In this document: piece by piece, positions 52,839 through 60,940 of the stretch
Layout: every line of letters starts with the position of its first letter
Numbering within the stretch: position 1 is the stretch's first letter
Assembly: GCF_017353415.1 (NCBI RefSeq)
Contig: NZ_JAFMPX010000010.1
Location: 1 to 64,000 of the forward strand
Source: Arthrobacter sp. E3
GTDB taxonomy: Bacteria > Actinomycetota > Actinomycetes > Actinomycetales > Micrococcaceae
Reading direction: 5' to 3'
Length of the DNA stretch: 64,000 bases
Position numbers and translations under genes: made by a program
The notes under the pieces: model-generated
Told to the model about the DNA's origin: nothing
The model's database searches: none
What the model saw: only the letters and a program-made list of their open reading frames with translations

Positions 52839-54980
52839 ATGAGCCCTCTTTTCGACACCGTTCTGGTGGCCAACCGCGGCGAAATAGCCTGCCGCATCAT
52901 CCGCACACTGAAGGATCTGGGCATCCGCTCGGTGGCCGTGTATTCCGAGCCCGACGCCGGAGCCCGCCACGTGCGCGAGGCCGACGAAGCGCTGTGCATA
53001 GGCCCCGCAGCCGCAATCGAAAGCTACCTGAACATCGCAGCCATCGTTGCCGCATGCCGTGAATCCGGCGCCCAGGCAGTGCACCCAGGGTATGGGTTCC
53101 TGTCGGAAAACCAGGCCTTTGCGCAGGCACTCAAGGATGCGGGTATCACCTTCATTGGCCCCTCGGTCGAGGCGTTGAACGTCATGGGGGACAAGATCCG
53201 CTCCAAGAACCACGTCGCCGCAGCAGGAGTTCCGCTGGTGCCCGGCATTTCCAAGGCCGGGCTGAGCGACGCTGACTTGACCGCAGCTGCGCAGGGGATT
53301 GGCTTTCCGTTGCTCATCAAGCCGTCGGCCGGGGGCGGGGGAAAAGGCATGCACAATGTGTATTCAATCCAAGAACTGCCGGCAACCCTGGCCACCGCAC
53401 GCCGGGTGGCTGCTGCCGCCTTTGGCGACGACACCTTGTTCCTTGAACGCCTCGTGGCCAATCCCCGGCATATTGAAGTGCAGATCCTCGGTGACAACTT
53501 CGGGAACGTGGTCCACCTGGGTGAGCGTGAATGCTCCCTGCAGCGCCGCCACCAAAAAGTCATCGAAGAGGCGCCCTCACCGCTGCTGACGGGCATGGCC
53601 GACGGTGCCGCTGTCCGGGCGCGCATCGGCGCCGCAGCGTGTGCCGCCGCTGCCAGTGTGAACTACACCGGGGCCGGGACAGTGGAGTTCATCGTCTCCA
53701 ATGACACTCCAGACGAGTTCTTCTTCATGGAAATGAACACCCGTCTGCAGGTGGAGCACCCCGTCACCGAAATGGTGGCCAGGGTTGATGGCGAGCCGCT
53801 GGACTTAGTGCAATGGCAGCTGCGCATCGCCGCCGGGGAACCAATCACGTTCAGCCAGGAAGCGGTCAGCGCCGAAGGCCACGCCGTCGAAGCCCGCGTG
53901 TACGCCGAAAACCCGGCCCAGGGGTTCCTGCCCTCGGCCGGGACCGTCGTAGTGCTGGATGAGTCAGTTGCCGGGCGCCCGGGAGTGCGCGTGGATAGCT
54001 CCCTCCTGCAAGGGCTGGAAATCTCCGCCGACTACGACCCCATGCTGGCCAAGGTCATCGCCTGGGGAACAGACCGCGATCAGGCCCTGGAACGCTTGGA
54101 CGCGGCCCTGCATGACTACGTGGTGCTCGGCGTCCCCACCAACGTCGAGTACCTGCGCCTTCTACTCGCAGACCCCGATGTCCAAGCCGGGCGTCTGGAC
54201 ACCACCCTCATTGAACGCAAACTCCCCGAACTGGCTTTCCGCACCCTCGACGCCGACGATTACGCAGCAGCCGCGCTCCTGACACGCGGATCGGCACCGG
54301 AGGTCGGGCTTGGGGAGCGGCTTGCGAGCCTCGGCCCGTGGGGCCGCACTGACGGGTGGCGGCTTGGTGATGCTGCTCCGTGGCGGTTGGCCTTCGCCGG
54401 GGTGGGACGCACGGCGGTGGTGACGGTCAGCGGCAGCCGGGACGGGTCAGCTGAGGAAGGGGCCGGCGTCGTGCATGTCAGTGGGGATGAGCTTCCCGAT
54501 GGTGGCGCACATACGGCCCGGCTGGTAGATGCAGGGATCGGCGTGGAACTCGAATGGGACGGGCAAAAGCGGCAGTATCGGTTTGCCCGCAACGGGTCTG
54601 AAGTGCTGCTTGGAAGTGGCGGGTGGACGGCGTCGGTGCAGTTGCTGGGCCGCGACGCCGTGACGGCGCGGATGCTGGAGGGGCTGGAACGTGATGAAGC
54701 GGCGGCTGATCCGCAGGTGCGCAGCCCCATGCCGGGAACCGTGACCATGCTCAATGTCAGCAACGGGGACAAAGTTCAGGCCGGCACCGTGCTGCTCGCC
54801 GTGGAGGCCATGAAGATGGAGCATCAGCTGGTGGCCGCCATCGCCGGGACGGTGCACGTGGGGGTGGCTGTGGGGTCGCTGGTCAAGGCCGATCAAGTGG
54901 TCGCCACGATTGTTCCGGACCTGTCCACCGACACGGAGCTCCCCGATGCCTCCCATGAAAAATCAACCAAGGATTCCTGA
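52839..54980 (+). CDS. Biotin carboxylase/BCCP subunit of acyl-CoA carboxylase (MCC alpha)
   Basis: 713 residues from ATG 52839. Biotin carboxylase domain with LVANRGEIACRIIRT at the start, the ATP-grasp Gly loop KPSAGGGGKGMH near 160, ERECSLQRRHQKVIEEAPSP near 230 and FMEMNTRLQVEHPVTEMV near 290. The C-terminal biotinyl domain has the biotinylation site VEAMKMEHQ near residue 655. It resembles M. tuberculosis AccA1. With AccD1-like protein it carboxylates 3-methylcrotonyl-CoA in leucine breakdown. Confidence 0.94.
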   Translation: MSPLFDTVLVANRGEIACRIIRTLKDLGIRSVAVYSEPDAGARHVREADEALCIGPAAAIESYLNIAAIVAACRESGAQAVHPGYGFLSENQAFAQALKDAGITFIGPSVEALNVMGDKIRSKNHVAAAGVPLVPGISKAGLSDADLTAAAQGIGFPLLIKPSAGGGGKGMHNVYSIQELPATLATARRVAAAAFGDDTLFLERLVANPRHIEVQILGDNFGNVVHLGERECSLQRRHQKVIEEAPSPLLTGMADGAAVRARIGAAACAAAASVNYTGAGTVEFIVSNDTPDEFFFMEMNTRLQVEHPVTEMVARVDGEPLDLVQWQLRIAAGEPITFSQEAVSAEGHAVEARVYAENPAQGFLPSAGTVVVLDESVAGRPGVRVDSSLLQGLEISADYDPMLAKVIAWGTDRDQALERLDAALHDYVVLGVPTNVEYLRLLLADPDVQAGRLDTTLIERKLPELAFRTLDADDYAAAALLTRGSAPEVGLGERLASLGPWGRTDGWRLGDAAPWRLAFAGVGRTAVVTVSGSRDGSAEEGAGVVHVSGDELPDGGAHTARLVDAGIGVELEWDGQKRQYRFARNGSEVLLGSGGWTASVQLLGRDAVTARMLEGLERDEAAADPQVRSPMPGTVTMLNVSNGDKVQAGTVLLAVEAMKMEHQLVAAIAGTVHVGVAVGSLVKADQVVATIVPDLSTDTELPDASHEKSTKDS

Positions 54981-54991
54981 AGGGAAACAAC

Positions 54992-56155
54992 GTGCCCAAT
55001 TTTGAACTCAACGAGGAGTACCAGGCGCTCAGCGACATGGTCCGCGACTTCGCAGACAACGTGGTTGCCCCCGTCTCAGCCCAGCACGACGCGGAGCACA
55101 GCTTCCCCTATGAGATCGTGTCGCACATGGGGGAGCTGGGCTTGTTCGGACTGCCGTTCCCGGAAGAGTTTGGCGGCATGGGCGGGGACTACTTCGCCCT
55201 GGCGCTGGCCTTGGAACAGCTGGGGCGGGTGGACCAGTCGGTCGCCATCACGCTCGAGGCAGGGGTGTCACTGGGCGCCATGCCCGTGCACCGCTTCGGG
55301 ACCCAGGCGCAGAAGGAGGCATGGCTGCCACAGCTGACCAGCGGTGCGGCACTGGCGGGCTTCGGCCTGACAGAGCCCGACGCCGGATCGGACGCCGGAC
55401 GCACCTCCACCCGGGCGAAACTGCAGGACGGCGAATGGGTCATTGACGGCAGCAAACAGTTCATCACCAACTCCGGGACGGACATCACCAAATTCGTAAC
55501 CGTCACAGCCGTCACCGGCAGCACCGAACGCGCCGACGGGACGGTGAAGAAGGAGATTTCCACCATCATCGTTCCCAATGGAACGCCAGGCTTCACGGTG
55601 GAAAAGCCCTACGGCAAGGTGGGCTGGAACGCCTCAGACACCCACCCGCTGACGTTCACCAACGCCCGGGTGCCGGAGGAAAACCTGCTCGGTGAGCGCG
55701 GCCGTGGGTATGCGAACTTCCTGTCCATCCTGGATGAAGGCCGCATCGCCATCGCCGCGCTGGCCACCGGTGCCGCGCAGGGCTGTGTTGATGAAGCCGT
55801 CCGCTACGCCAAGGAACGCCACGCGTTCGGCCACAACATTGGCCACTACCAAGGCATTTCCTTCAAAATTGCGCGCATGCAAAGCCGTGCGCACCTGGCC
55901 CGGCTGGCCTATTACGACGCCGCCTCGCGCATGCTCGCAGGCAAATCCTTCAAGACGGAGGCGGCCATCGCTAAGATGGTCGCAAGTGAGGCAGCCATGG
56001 ACAACGCCAGGGACGCCACACAGGTGTTTGGCGGTTACGGGTTCATCAACGAGTTCACCGTTGCCCGCCACTACAGGGATTCAAAGATCTTGGAGATAGG
56101 GGAAGGCACCACCGAAGTGCAATTGATGCTCATTGCCCGCGACCTGGGCTTGTGA
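54992..56155 (+). CDS. Acyl-CoA dehydrogenase (isovaleryl-CoA dehydrogenase-like)
   Basis: 387 residues from GTG 54992. Landmarks: GLFGLPFPEEFGGMGGDYFA, AGFGLTEPDAGSDAGRTSTR, WVIDGSKQFITNSGTDITKF, FGHNIGHYQGISFKIARMQS, and the ending VFGGYGFINEFTVARHYRDSKILEIGEGTTEVQ (seen in parts). By neighbourhood it oxidises isovaleryl-CoA to 3-methylcrotonyl-CoA, like FadE19 in the equivalent mycobacterial cluster. Confidence 0.92.
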   Translation: MPNFELNEEYQALSDMVRDFADNVVAPVSAQHDAEHSFPYEIVSHMGELGLFGLPFPEEFGGMGGDYFALALALEQLGRVDQSVAITLEAGVSLGAMPVHRFGTQAQKEAWLPQLTSGAALAGFGLTEPDAGSDAGRTSTRAKLQDGEWVIDGSKQFITNSGTDITKFVTVTAVTGSTERADGTVKKEISTIIVPNGTPGFTVEKPYGKVGWNASDTHPLTFTNARVPEENLLGERGRGYANFLSILDEGRIAIAALATGAAQGCVDEAVRYAKERHAFGHNIGHYQGISFKIARMQSRAHLARLAYYDAASRMLAGKSFKTEAAIAKMVASEAAMDNARDATQVFGGYGFINEFTVARHYRDSKILEIGEGTTEVQLMLIARDLGL

Positions 56156-56178
56156 CCCTTCTCGAAAGGAACCCCGCC

Positions 56179-56952
56179 ATGATCAACAAAGTAGTTGCCT
56201 CACCGGCTGCGGCCGTCCATGACATCCACGACGGCGCTTCCCTCGCCGTGGGAGGCTTCGGACTGTGCGGCATCCCCGTAGCCCTCATCCAGGCCCTCTA
56301 CGATGCAGGAACCTCACGGCTGGAAACCATCTCCAACAACTGCGGTGTGGACGACTGGGGCCTGGGCATTCTGCTCAGCGACGGCCGCATCCGCCGCACC
56401 ATCTCCTCCTACGTGGGGGAGAACAAGGAATTTGCCCGGCAATTCCTTGCCGGCGAACTGGAAGTCGAGCTCACCCCGCAGGGCACGCTCGCCGAGAAAC
56501 TGCGCGCAGGCGGCGCCGGGATACCTGCCTTCTACACAGCCGCCGGTGTAGGCACCCAGGTCAGCGAGGGCGGACTGCCGCGCCTGTACGACGGCGCGGG
56601 CGGAGTGGCGATCGCCTCGCCACCCAAGGAGGTACGCACCTTTGGGGACGCCGACTTTGTCTTGGAGGAATCCCTGCGACCGGACTTTGCCCTTGTCCAC
56701 GCCTGGAAGGGCGACCGCCACGGCAACCTGATCTTCCACGCCACTGCCATGAACTTCAACCCGCTGTGCGCCATGGCAGGGACGGTCACCATCGCCGAAG
56801 TGGAAGAGCTGGTGGAACCTGGCGAACTGGACCCCGAACACATCCACGTACCAGGCATCTTCGTCCAACGCGTGGTCCACGTGCCTGCCGGGACGCCAGG
56901 GAGCGAAAAACGCATCGAAAAGCGAACTGTTGCAAACAGCCAGGAGGCATGA
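56179..56952 (+). CDS. scoA: 3-oxoacid CoA-transferase subunit A
   Basis: 257 residues from ATG 56179 with AAAGGA upstream. The CoA-binding motif [16 protein letters not shown] is near residue 27, and [16 protein letters not shown] and [10 protein letters not shown] are conserved. It forms a heterodimer with subunit B to move CoA between succinate and acetoacetate, activating or releasing the acetoacetate made at the end of leucine breakdown. Confidence 0.93.
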   Translation: MINKVVASPAAAVHDIHDGASLAVGGFGLCGIPVALIQALYDAGTSRLETISNNCGVDDWGLGILLSDGRIRRTISSYVGENKEFARQFLAGELEVELTPQGTLAEKLRAGGAGIPAFYTAAGVGTQVSEGGLPRLYDGAGGVAIASPPKEVRTFGDADFVLEESLRPDFALVHAWKGDRHGNLIFHATAMNFNPLCAMAGTVTIAEVEELVEPGELDPEHIHVPGIFVQRVVHVPAGTPGSEKRIEKRTVANSQEA

Positions 56953-56954
56953 CC

Positions 56955-57608
56955 ATGGCACTGACACGGAATGAACTGGCCGCACGGGTGGCACAGGAGT
57001 TGCGCAACGGACAGTACGTGAACTTGGGGATTGGCATGCCTACCCTGATTCCCAACTTCATCCCGGACACGGTGGAGGTGGTGCTGCATTCGGAGAATGG
57101 GATCTTGGGGACGGGACCCTACCCGGCCGAGGCCGACGTCGACCCTGATTTGATCAACGCTGGGAAGGAAACCGTCACCGTCAACAAGGGGGCGGCGTTC
57201 TTTGATTCGGCCACCTCGTTTGGCATGGTGCGCGGGGGACACGTGGATGTGGCCGTGCTCGGGGCCATGCAGGTTGCCGCCAACGGGGATCTGGCAAACT
57301 GGATGATTCCCGGCAAGATGGTCAAGGGCATGGGTGGGGCCATGGACCTGGTGTTCGGCGCCAAGAAGCTGATCGTCATGATGGAGCACGTGGACAAATA
57401 CGGGGCGCCAAAGATCCTGCAGGAGTGCACACTGCCCTTGACGGGGAAGAAGTGCGTCGATCTGATCATCACGGATCTGGCGGTGATCGAAGTGACTCCG
57501 GACGGTTTGGTCTTGAAGGAACTGGCTCCGGATGTCACCGTTGAGCAAATTGTGGCAGCGACCGGGGCACCGCTGAACTTGGAAATGCATGATCTGGACA
57601 ACGTATGA
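56955..57608 (+). CDS. scoB: 3-oxoacid CoA-transferase subunit B
   Basis: 217 residues from ATG 56955, seven bases after AGGAGG (an ATG at 56949 is too close). It has [15 protein letters not shown] and the catalytic Glu in [13 protein letters not shown] near residue 47, plus [20 protein letters not shown]. Partner of the upstream subunit. Confidence 0.94.
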   Translation: MALTRNELAARVAQELRNGQYVNLGIGMPTLIPNFIPDTVEVVLHSENGILGTGPYPAEADVDPDLINAGKETVTVNKGAAFFDSATSFGMVRGGHVDVAVLGAMQVAANGDLANWMIPGKMVKGMGGAMDLVFGAKKLIVMMEHVDKYGAPKILQECTLPLTGKKCVDLIITDLAVIEVTPDGLVLKELAPDVTVEQIVAATGAPLNLEMHDLDNV

Positions 57609-58108
57609 GTGACGGACACGCGGGGTACCGGAAGACGCCGGGAGTAGTGACGCAGCGTGGTCTCTACTATGAGGAACTGGAACTGGGCATCCTGTACCAG
57701 CACCGGCCGGGGCGCACCCTGACCGAAACCGACAATGTCCTTTTCACCACCATGACCATGAACACCCAGGCACTTCACCTGGATGCTGCATGGAGCCAGG
57801 ACCAGCCCTTCGGACAGCGCATCATGAACTCCATGTTCACCTTGGCCACCATGGTGGGGCAGTCCGTGGCACAACTGACGCAGGGCACCATCGTGGCGCA
57901 ACTGGGCATGGGCGATATTTCCTTCCCGCACCCCCTCTTTCACGGAGACACGCTGTATACGGAGACGGTCGTGACGGAAAAGCGGCTCTCAGCCTCCCGT
58001 CCCGGCCAAGGTATCGTGACCATGACCCACACCGGACGCAACCAATCCGGCGTGGTGGTGGGGAAAGCCAGCAGAACAGCACTTTTCTGGCTCAAGCCCA
58101 CCAGCTAA
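57605..58108 (+). CDS. MaoC-family hydratase
   Basis: 167-residue hotdog-fold enoyl-CoA hydratase-like protein: [40 protein letters not shown] with the (R)-hydratase Asp/His region, and [17 protein letters not shown]. Overlaps scoB by four bases. In the equivalent mycobacterial cluster the MaoC protein (Rv2499c) sits beside the CitE-like lyase. It probably hydrates 3-methylglutaconyl-CoA to the (R)-3-hydroxy-3-methylglutaryl-CoA isomer. Confidence 0.87.
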   Translation: MSDGHAGYRKTPGVVTQRGLYYEELELGILYQHRPGRTLTETDNVLFTTMTMNTQALHLDAAWSQDQPFGQRIMNSMFTLATMVGQSVAQLTQGTIVAQLGMGDISFPHPLFHGDTLYTETVVTEKRLSASRPGQGIVTMTHTGRNQSGVVVGKASRTALFWLKPTS

Positions 58109-58156
58109 AACCCAACAGTTAAGGACAATGCCATCACAGCCACGAGGGAATTCACC

Positions 58157-58969
58157 ATGGGACCGGCGCTGCTCTTCGCCCCCGGGGACAGGCCGGACCG
58201 CTTCAACAAGGCAGCCGAACGCTCCGACGCCGTCATTCTTGATCTGGAGGACGCCGTCGCACCTGCGGCCAAGGCCCAGGCACGGGAGAACATGGCCGCC
58301 AGCACGCTTGACCCGGCAGCAACCATGGTGCGCATCAACGCCCTAGGCACCGAGGCCGCACGCCTTGACCTGCATGCTTTGGCGCTGGGGCGGTTCAACA
58401 CCATCATGGTGGCCAAGGCGGCCGATGTGGATGCCATTGCAGCGCTGGAAAAATACAATGTGGTGGTCCTTTGCGAAACGGCCGCCGGAATCCTGGCCGC
58501 TCCGGCGCTGGCGAAACTCCCCAACGTGGTGGCACTGATGTGGGGTGCCGAAGATCTGGTGGCCTCACTCGGTGGAAGCTCCAGCCGTTTTGGCGCTGGA
58601 AGCTCTCAAGCTGGCAGCTACCGGGCCGTGGCAACTCATGCGCGCTCGCAGATGCTGCTGGCCGCGGGGGCGGCAGGCAAAGTTGCCATCGATTCCATCT
58701 ATGCCGACTTTGCTGACCTTGATGGGCTGGCTGCGGAGGCGGAGGACGCTGTGGCCAGCGGCTTTGGTGCAAAGGCCTGCATTCACCCGTCCCAAGTGGC
58801 AGTGGTCAGGGAGGCATACCGGCCGGGCCCGGCGCAGATTGCTGCGGCAACTGAACTTCTGGCCGCGGCGGACGCTGCTGGCACAGGTGTTTTCGCGTTC
58901 AAGGGACAGATGGTAGACGGCCCCATACTGTTGCACGCCGAGCAAACGCTGCGCCGGGCCGCCCAGTAG
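58157..58969 (+). CDS. CitE-like beta-hydroxyacyl-CoA lyase
   Basis: 270 residues of the HpcH/HpaI-CitE aldolase family from ATG 58157 with GAGGGA eight bases upstream. Visible: GPALLFAPGDRPDRFNKAAE, ERSDAVILDLEDAV (Mg-binding acidic pair), VVVLCETAAGILAAPAL and MWGAEDLVASLGGSSSR. The M. tuberculosis homolog in this position (Rv2498c) cleaves (R)-HMG-CoA and citramalyl-CoA. No classical HMG-CoA lyase is in the window, so this is the likely C-C cleaving step. Confidence 0.9.
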   Translation: MGPALLFAPGDRPDRFNKAAERSDAVILDLEDAVAPAAKAQARENMAASTLDPAATMVRINALGTEAARLDLHALALGRFNTIMVAKAADVDAIAALEKYNVVVLCETAAGILAAPALAKLPNVVALMWGAEDLVASLGGSSSRFGAGSSQAGSYRAVATHARSQMLLAAGAAGKVAIDSIYADFADLDGLAAEAEDAVASGFGAKACIHPSQVAVVREAYRPGPAQIAAATELLAAADAAGTGVFAFKGQMVDGPILLHAEQTLRRAAQ

Positions 58970-58986
58970 CGCACCACCACCCACCC

Positions 58987-59111
58987 GACGCTCCCGCACG
59001 TTCGGGGCGGTTCCCTCTGACCCTCCTGCACCTTTGGGGCACAATTTTGGAACGCTTCTTCAGCGGATGGGAGAGCGTTCTTCATTTCAGCCCTGAAACT
59101 GCAGGAGCGTC
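58987..59111. repeat. Nested inverted-repeat element between gene clusters
   Basis: Outer arms GACGCTCCCGCA (58987-58998) and TGCAGGAGCGTC (59100-59111) match at 11 of 12 positions. Inner arms GAACGCT (59050-59056) and AGCGTTC (59074-59080) match exactly. A diverged direct repeat is also present (CTCCCGCACGTTCGGGGC and CTCCTGCACCTTTGGGGC, 15 of 18). It looks like a small repeat element of the kind scattered in Arthrobacter genomes, or a compound terminator. Confidence 0.5.
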
Positions 59112-59226
59112 CGGAGGGTGGGGCATGTGGGAAACGTTGGTGACGCGAACCGTATCAATGCCTTGATGAGCACGCTACTGTGAAGGCACCGGAGGGATTG
59201 CCAGTACAGCGAAGGTAGGGGACAGC

Positions 59227-60540
59227 ATGAACGTGTCAGCAGGTTCGCTCAAACTGCAGTTTCCAGGATCTCAGAGCGGTGCACTTGCGGCCCGCTTGGA
59301 GCTGCCGGATGGTGAGGTGCGGGCGTATGCCCTGTTTGCGCACTGTTTCAGCTGCAGTAAGGACGTGTTTGCCGCTTCCCGAGTTTCCCGTGGACTGACC
59401 GCGTCCGGAATTGCTGTGCTCCGGTTCGACTTCACCGGGCTGGGTCAATCAGATGGCGACTTCGGCAATACGAACTTCACCTCAAATATCGATGATTTGG
59501 TGCGGGCGGCGGAGTTTCTGCGGGACAATTACCGCGCGCCGCGCATATTGATCGGTCACTCGCTCGGGGGCACTGCCGTGCTAGCAGCGGCGCATCGCAT
59601 TCCATCCGTCAGTGCTGTTGCGACAATTGCCGCACCGGCCGACCCGCAGCACGTAAAAAGGCTGCTTCGCGATGACATCGATACGATTCAGCGGCAGGGC
59701 TTCGCGGAGGTGGAATTGGGTGGACGCCGATTCAAAATTCGTCAGCAGTTTCTCACCGATGTCGCCGCACAGCCACAAGCTGAGCGGATCCGTACTCTTG
59801 GAGCAGCGCTCTTGGTGATGCACTCTCCGGCGGACAAGATCGTCTCCATTGATGAAGCGGGGAAAATTTTCGATTTGGCGAAGCACCCGAAGTCTTTCGT
59901 GGCGCTCGACGGCGCCAACCACCTGCTGAGCAGACGTGAGGACTCCCAGTTCGCTGCAGACATCATCAGTGCCTGGGCCGCGCGCTATGCCTTTGAAGAC
60001 GATGCGGCACCTGCGGGGGTGTATGACGTAGAAATCGCTGACCGAGCACAAAAACCTTCTGTAGAACGTGAGCACGGCGTTGTCACGGTGGAGGAGACGG
60101 GCAACGGCTTGTTTCAACAGCGCATCTCGTCCGGGGGCCACAAATTGTTGGCTGATGAGCCGGAACCCATCGGCAGCGATACTGGCCTTTCACCGTACGA
60201 GCTGCTGCTGGCAGGGCTCGGAGCATGCACGTCAATGACGTTGCGCATGTACGCGGAGCGCAAGAACCTCGCGCTGGAGAAGGTGAGTGTGCGCCTAGCC
60301 CATTCGCGCATCCATGCAGATGACTGCGCAACCTGTGAGACAACGGAAGGGATGATCGATCACATCGATCGGTCGATATCACTGACCGGCAATCTGTCTG
60401 TAGCTCAGATCGTCAGGCTGTTGGAGATAGCCGACAAGTGCCCAGTGCATCGCACTCTGCGTTCGGAGATCATGATCACCACTGTTTTGGACGAATCCGG
60501 GACGGCGACTGCCGCCGAAGGACGGTTGCACGAATCGTAG
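59227..60540 (+). CDS. Alpha/beta hydrolase-OsmC fusion protein
   Basis: 437 residues. Residues 1-255 are an alpha/beta hydrolase: nucleophile elbow GHSLGG near residue 105, VMHSPADKIVSIDEA supplying the acid, and DGANHLLSR supplying the His. Residues about 285-425 are an OsmC/Ohr domain with its two cysteines in LGACTSMTLRMYAERK and DKCPVHRTL. OsmC proteins reduce organic hydroperoxides through this Cys pair. The fused hydrolase may release or repair peroxidised esters. The two-domain form is known in bacteria. Confidence 0.92.
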   Translation: MNVSAGSLKLQFPGSQSGALAARLELPDGEVRAYALFAHCFSCSKDVFAASRVSRGLTASGIAVLRFDFTGLGQSDGDFGNTNFTSNIDDLVRAAEFLRDNYRAPRILIGHSLGGTAVLAAAHRIPSVSAVATIAAPADPQHVKRLLRDDIDTIQRQGFAEVELGGRRFKIRQQFLTDVAAQPQAERIRTLGAALLVMHSPADKIVSIDEAGKIFDLAKHPKSFVALDGANHLLSRREDSQFAADIISAWAARYAFEDDAAPAGVYDVEIADRAQKPSVEREHGVVTVEETGNGLFQQRISSGGHKLLADEPEPIGSDTGLSPYELLLAGLGACTSMTLRMYAERKNLALEKVSVRLAHSRIHADDCATCETTEGMIDHIDRSISLTGNLSVAQIVRLLEIADKCPVHRTLRSEIMITTVLDESGTATAAEGRLHES

Positions 60541-60940
60541 TCACTGCCCGGCCCTGCCAGTTGTAGGCTGCTGTCCAGTGAGATCGCAACCGGGCTGCGT
60601 TCGATCTGCTGAGAGATACCTGACGGCACCATGTGGGCCGATGAGCACTAGTGGTTGCTCGCCAGCAAGCTTGATTTCGACTCGACGCCAATTGCAGGAA
60701 CGAGAGAGCTCATCCGCGAACTCGAGTATGCGACGGGCAGAGAATGTCTGCCGATTCACCCCGACGTCGATCCTTGGTCGCGCAGCGACGTGGACAACCG
60801 CCCCGAGTACATCACGGCCCGTGTTGCGTCTGGAACTCCCGTTCGGTGTCGCAACGAGATCTCCCCGGGTCAAGGGCCCAGGGAGATCTCGTTAATACTC
60901 GATGCCCTTCGAACGGGCAATCAGCAGTGGTTGGTGCCAG
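60541..60940 (+). other. 400-base region without a clear gene; possible gene remnant
   Basis: The forward frame around 60630-60830 reads WADEH-stop-WLLASKLDFDSTPIAGTREL and then LEYATGRECLPIHPDVDP, which looks like protein-coding sequence interrupted by a TAG, so it may be the relic of an unrecognised gene. The GC content and codon pattern look coding. No start codon with a ribosome binding site is visible. Confidence 0.35.
60853..60893. terminator. Hairpin between convergent genes
   Basis: Perfect 13-bp arms, AACGAGATCTCCC (60853-60865) and GGGAGATCTCGTT (60881-60893), with a 15-base loop that also contains GGGTC/GGCCC pairing. It lies 48 bases after the stop of the minus-strand secreted protein on its downstream side. 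T tract is weak. Confidence 0.65.

Noticed and set aside
51482-52999. Long minus-strand open frame (505 codons) opposite the carboxyltransferase gene
   Set aside because: Shadow of the carboxyltransferase and biotin carboxylase genes; no recognisable domain and no ribosome binding site.
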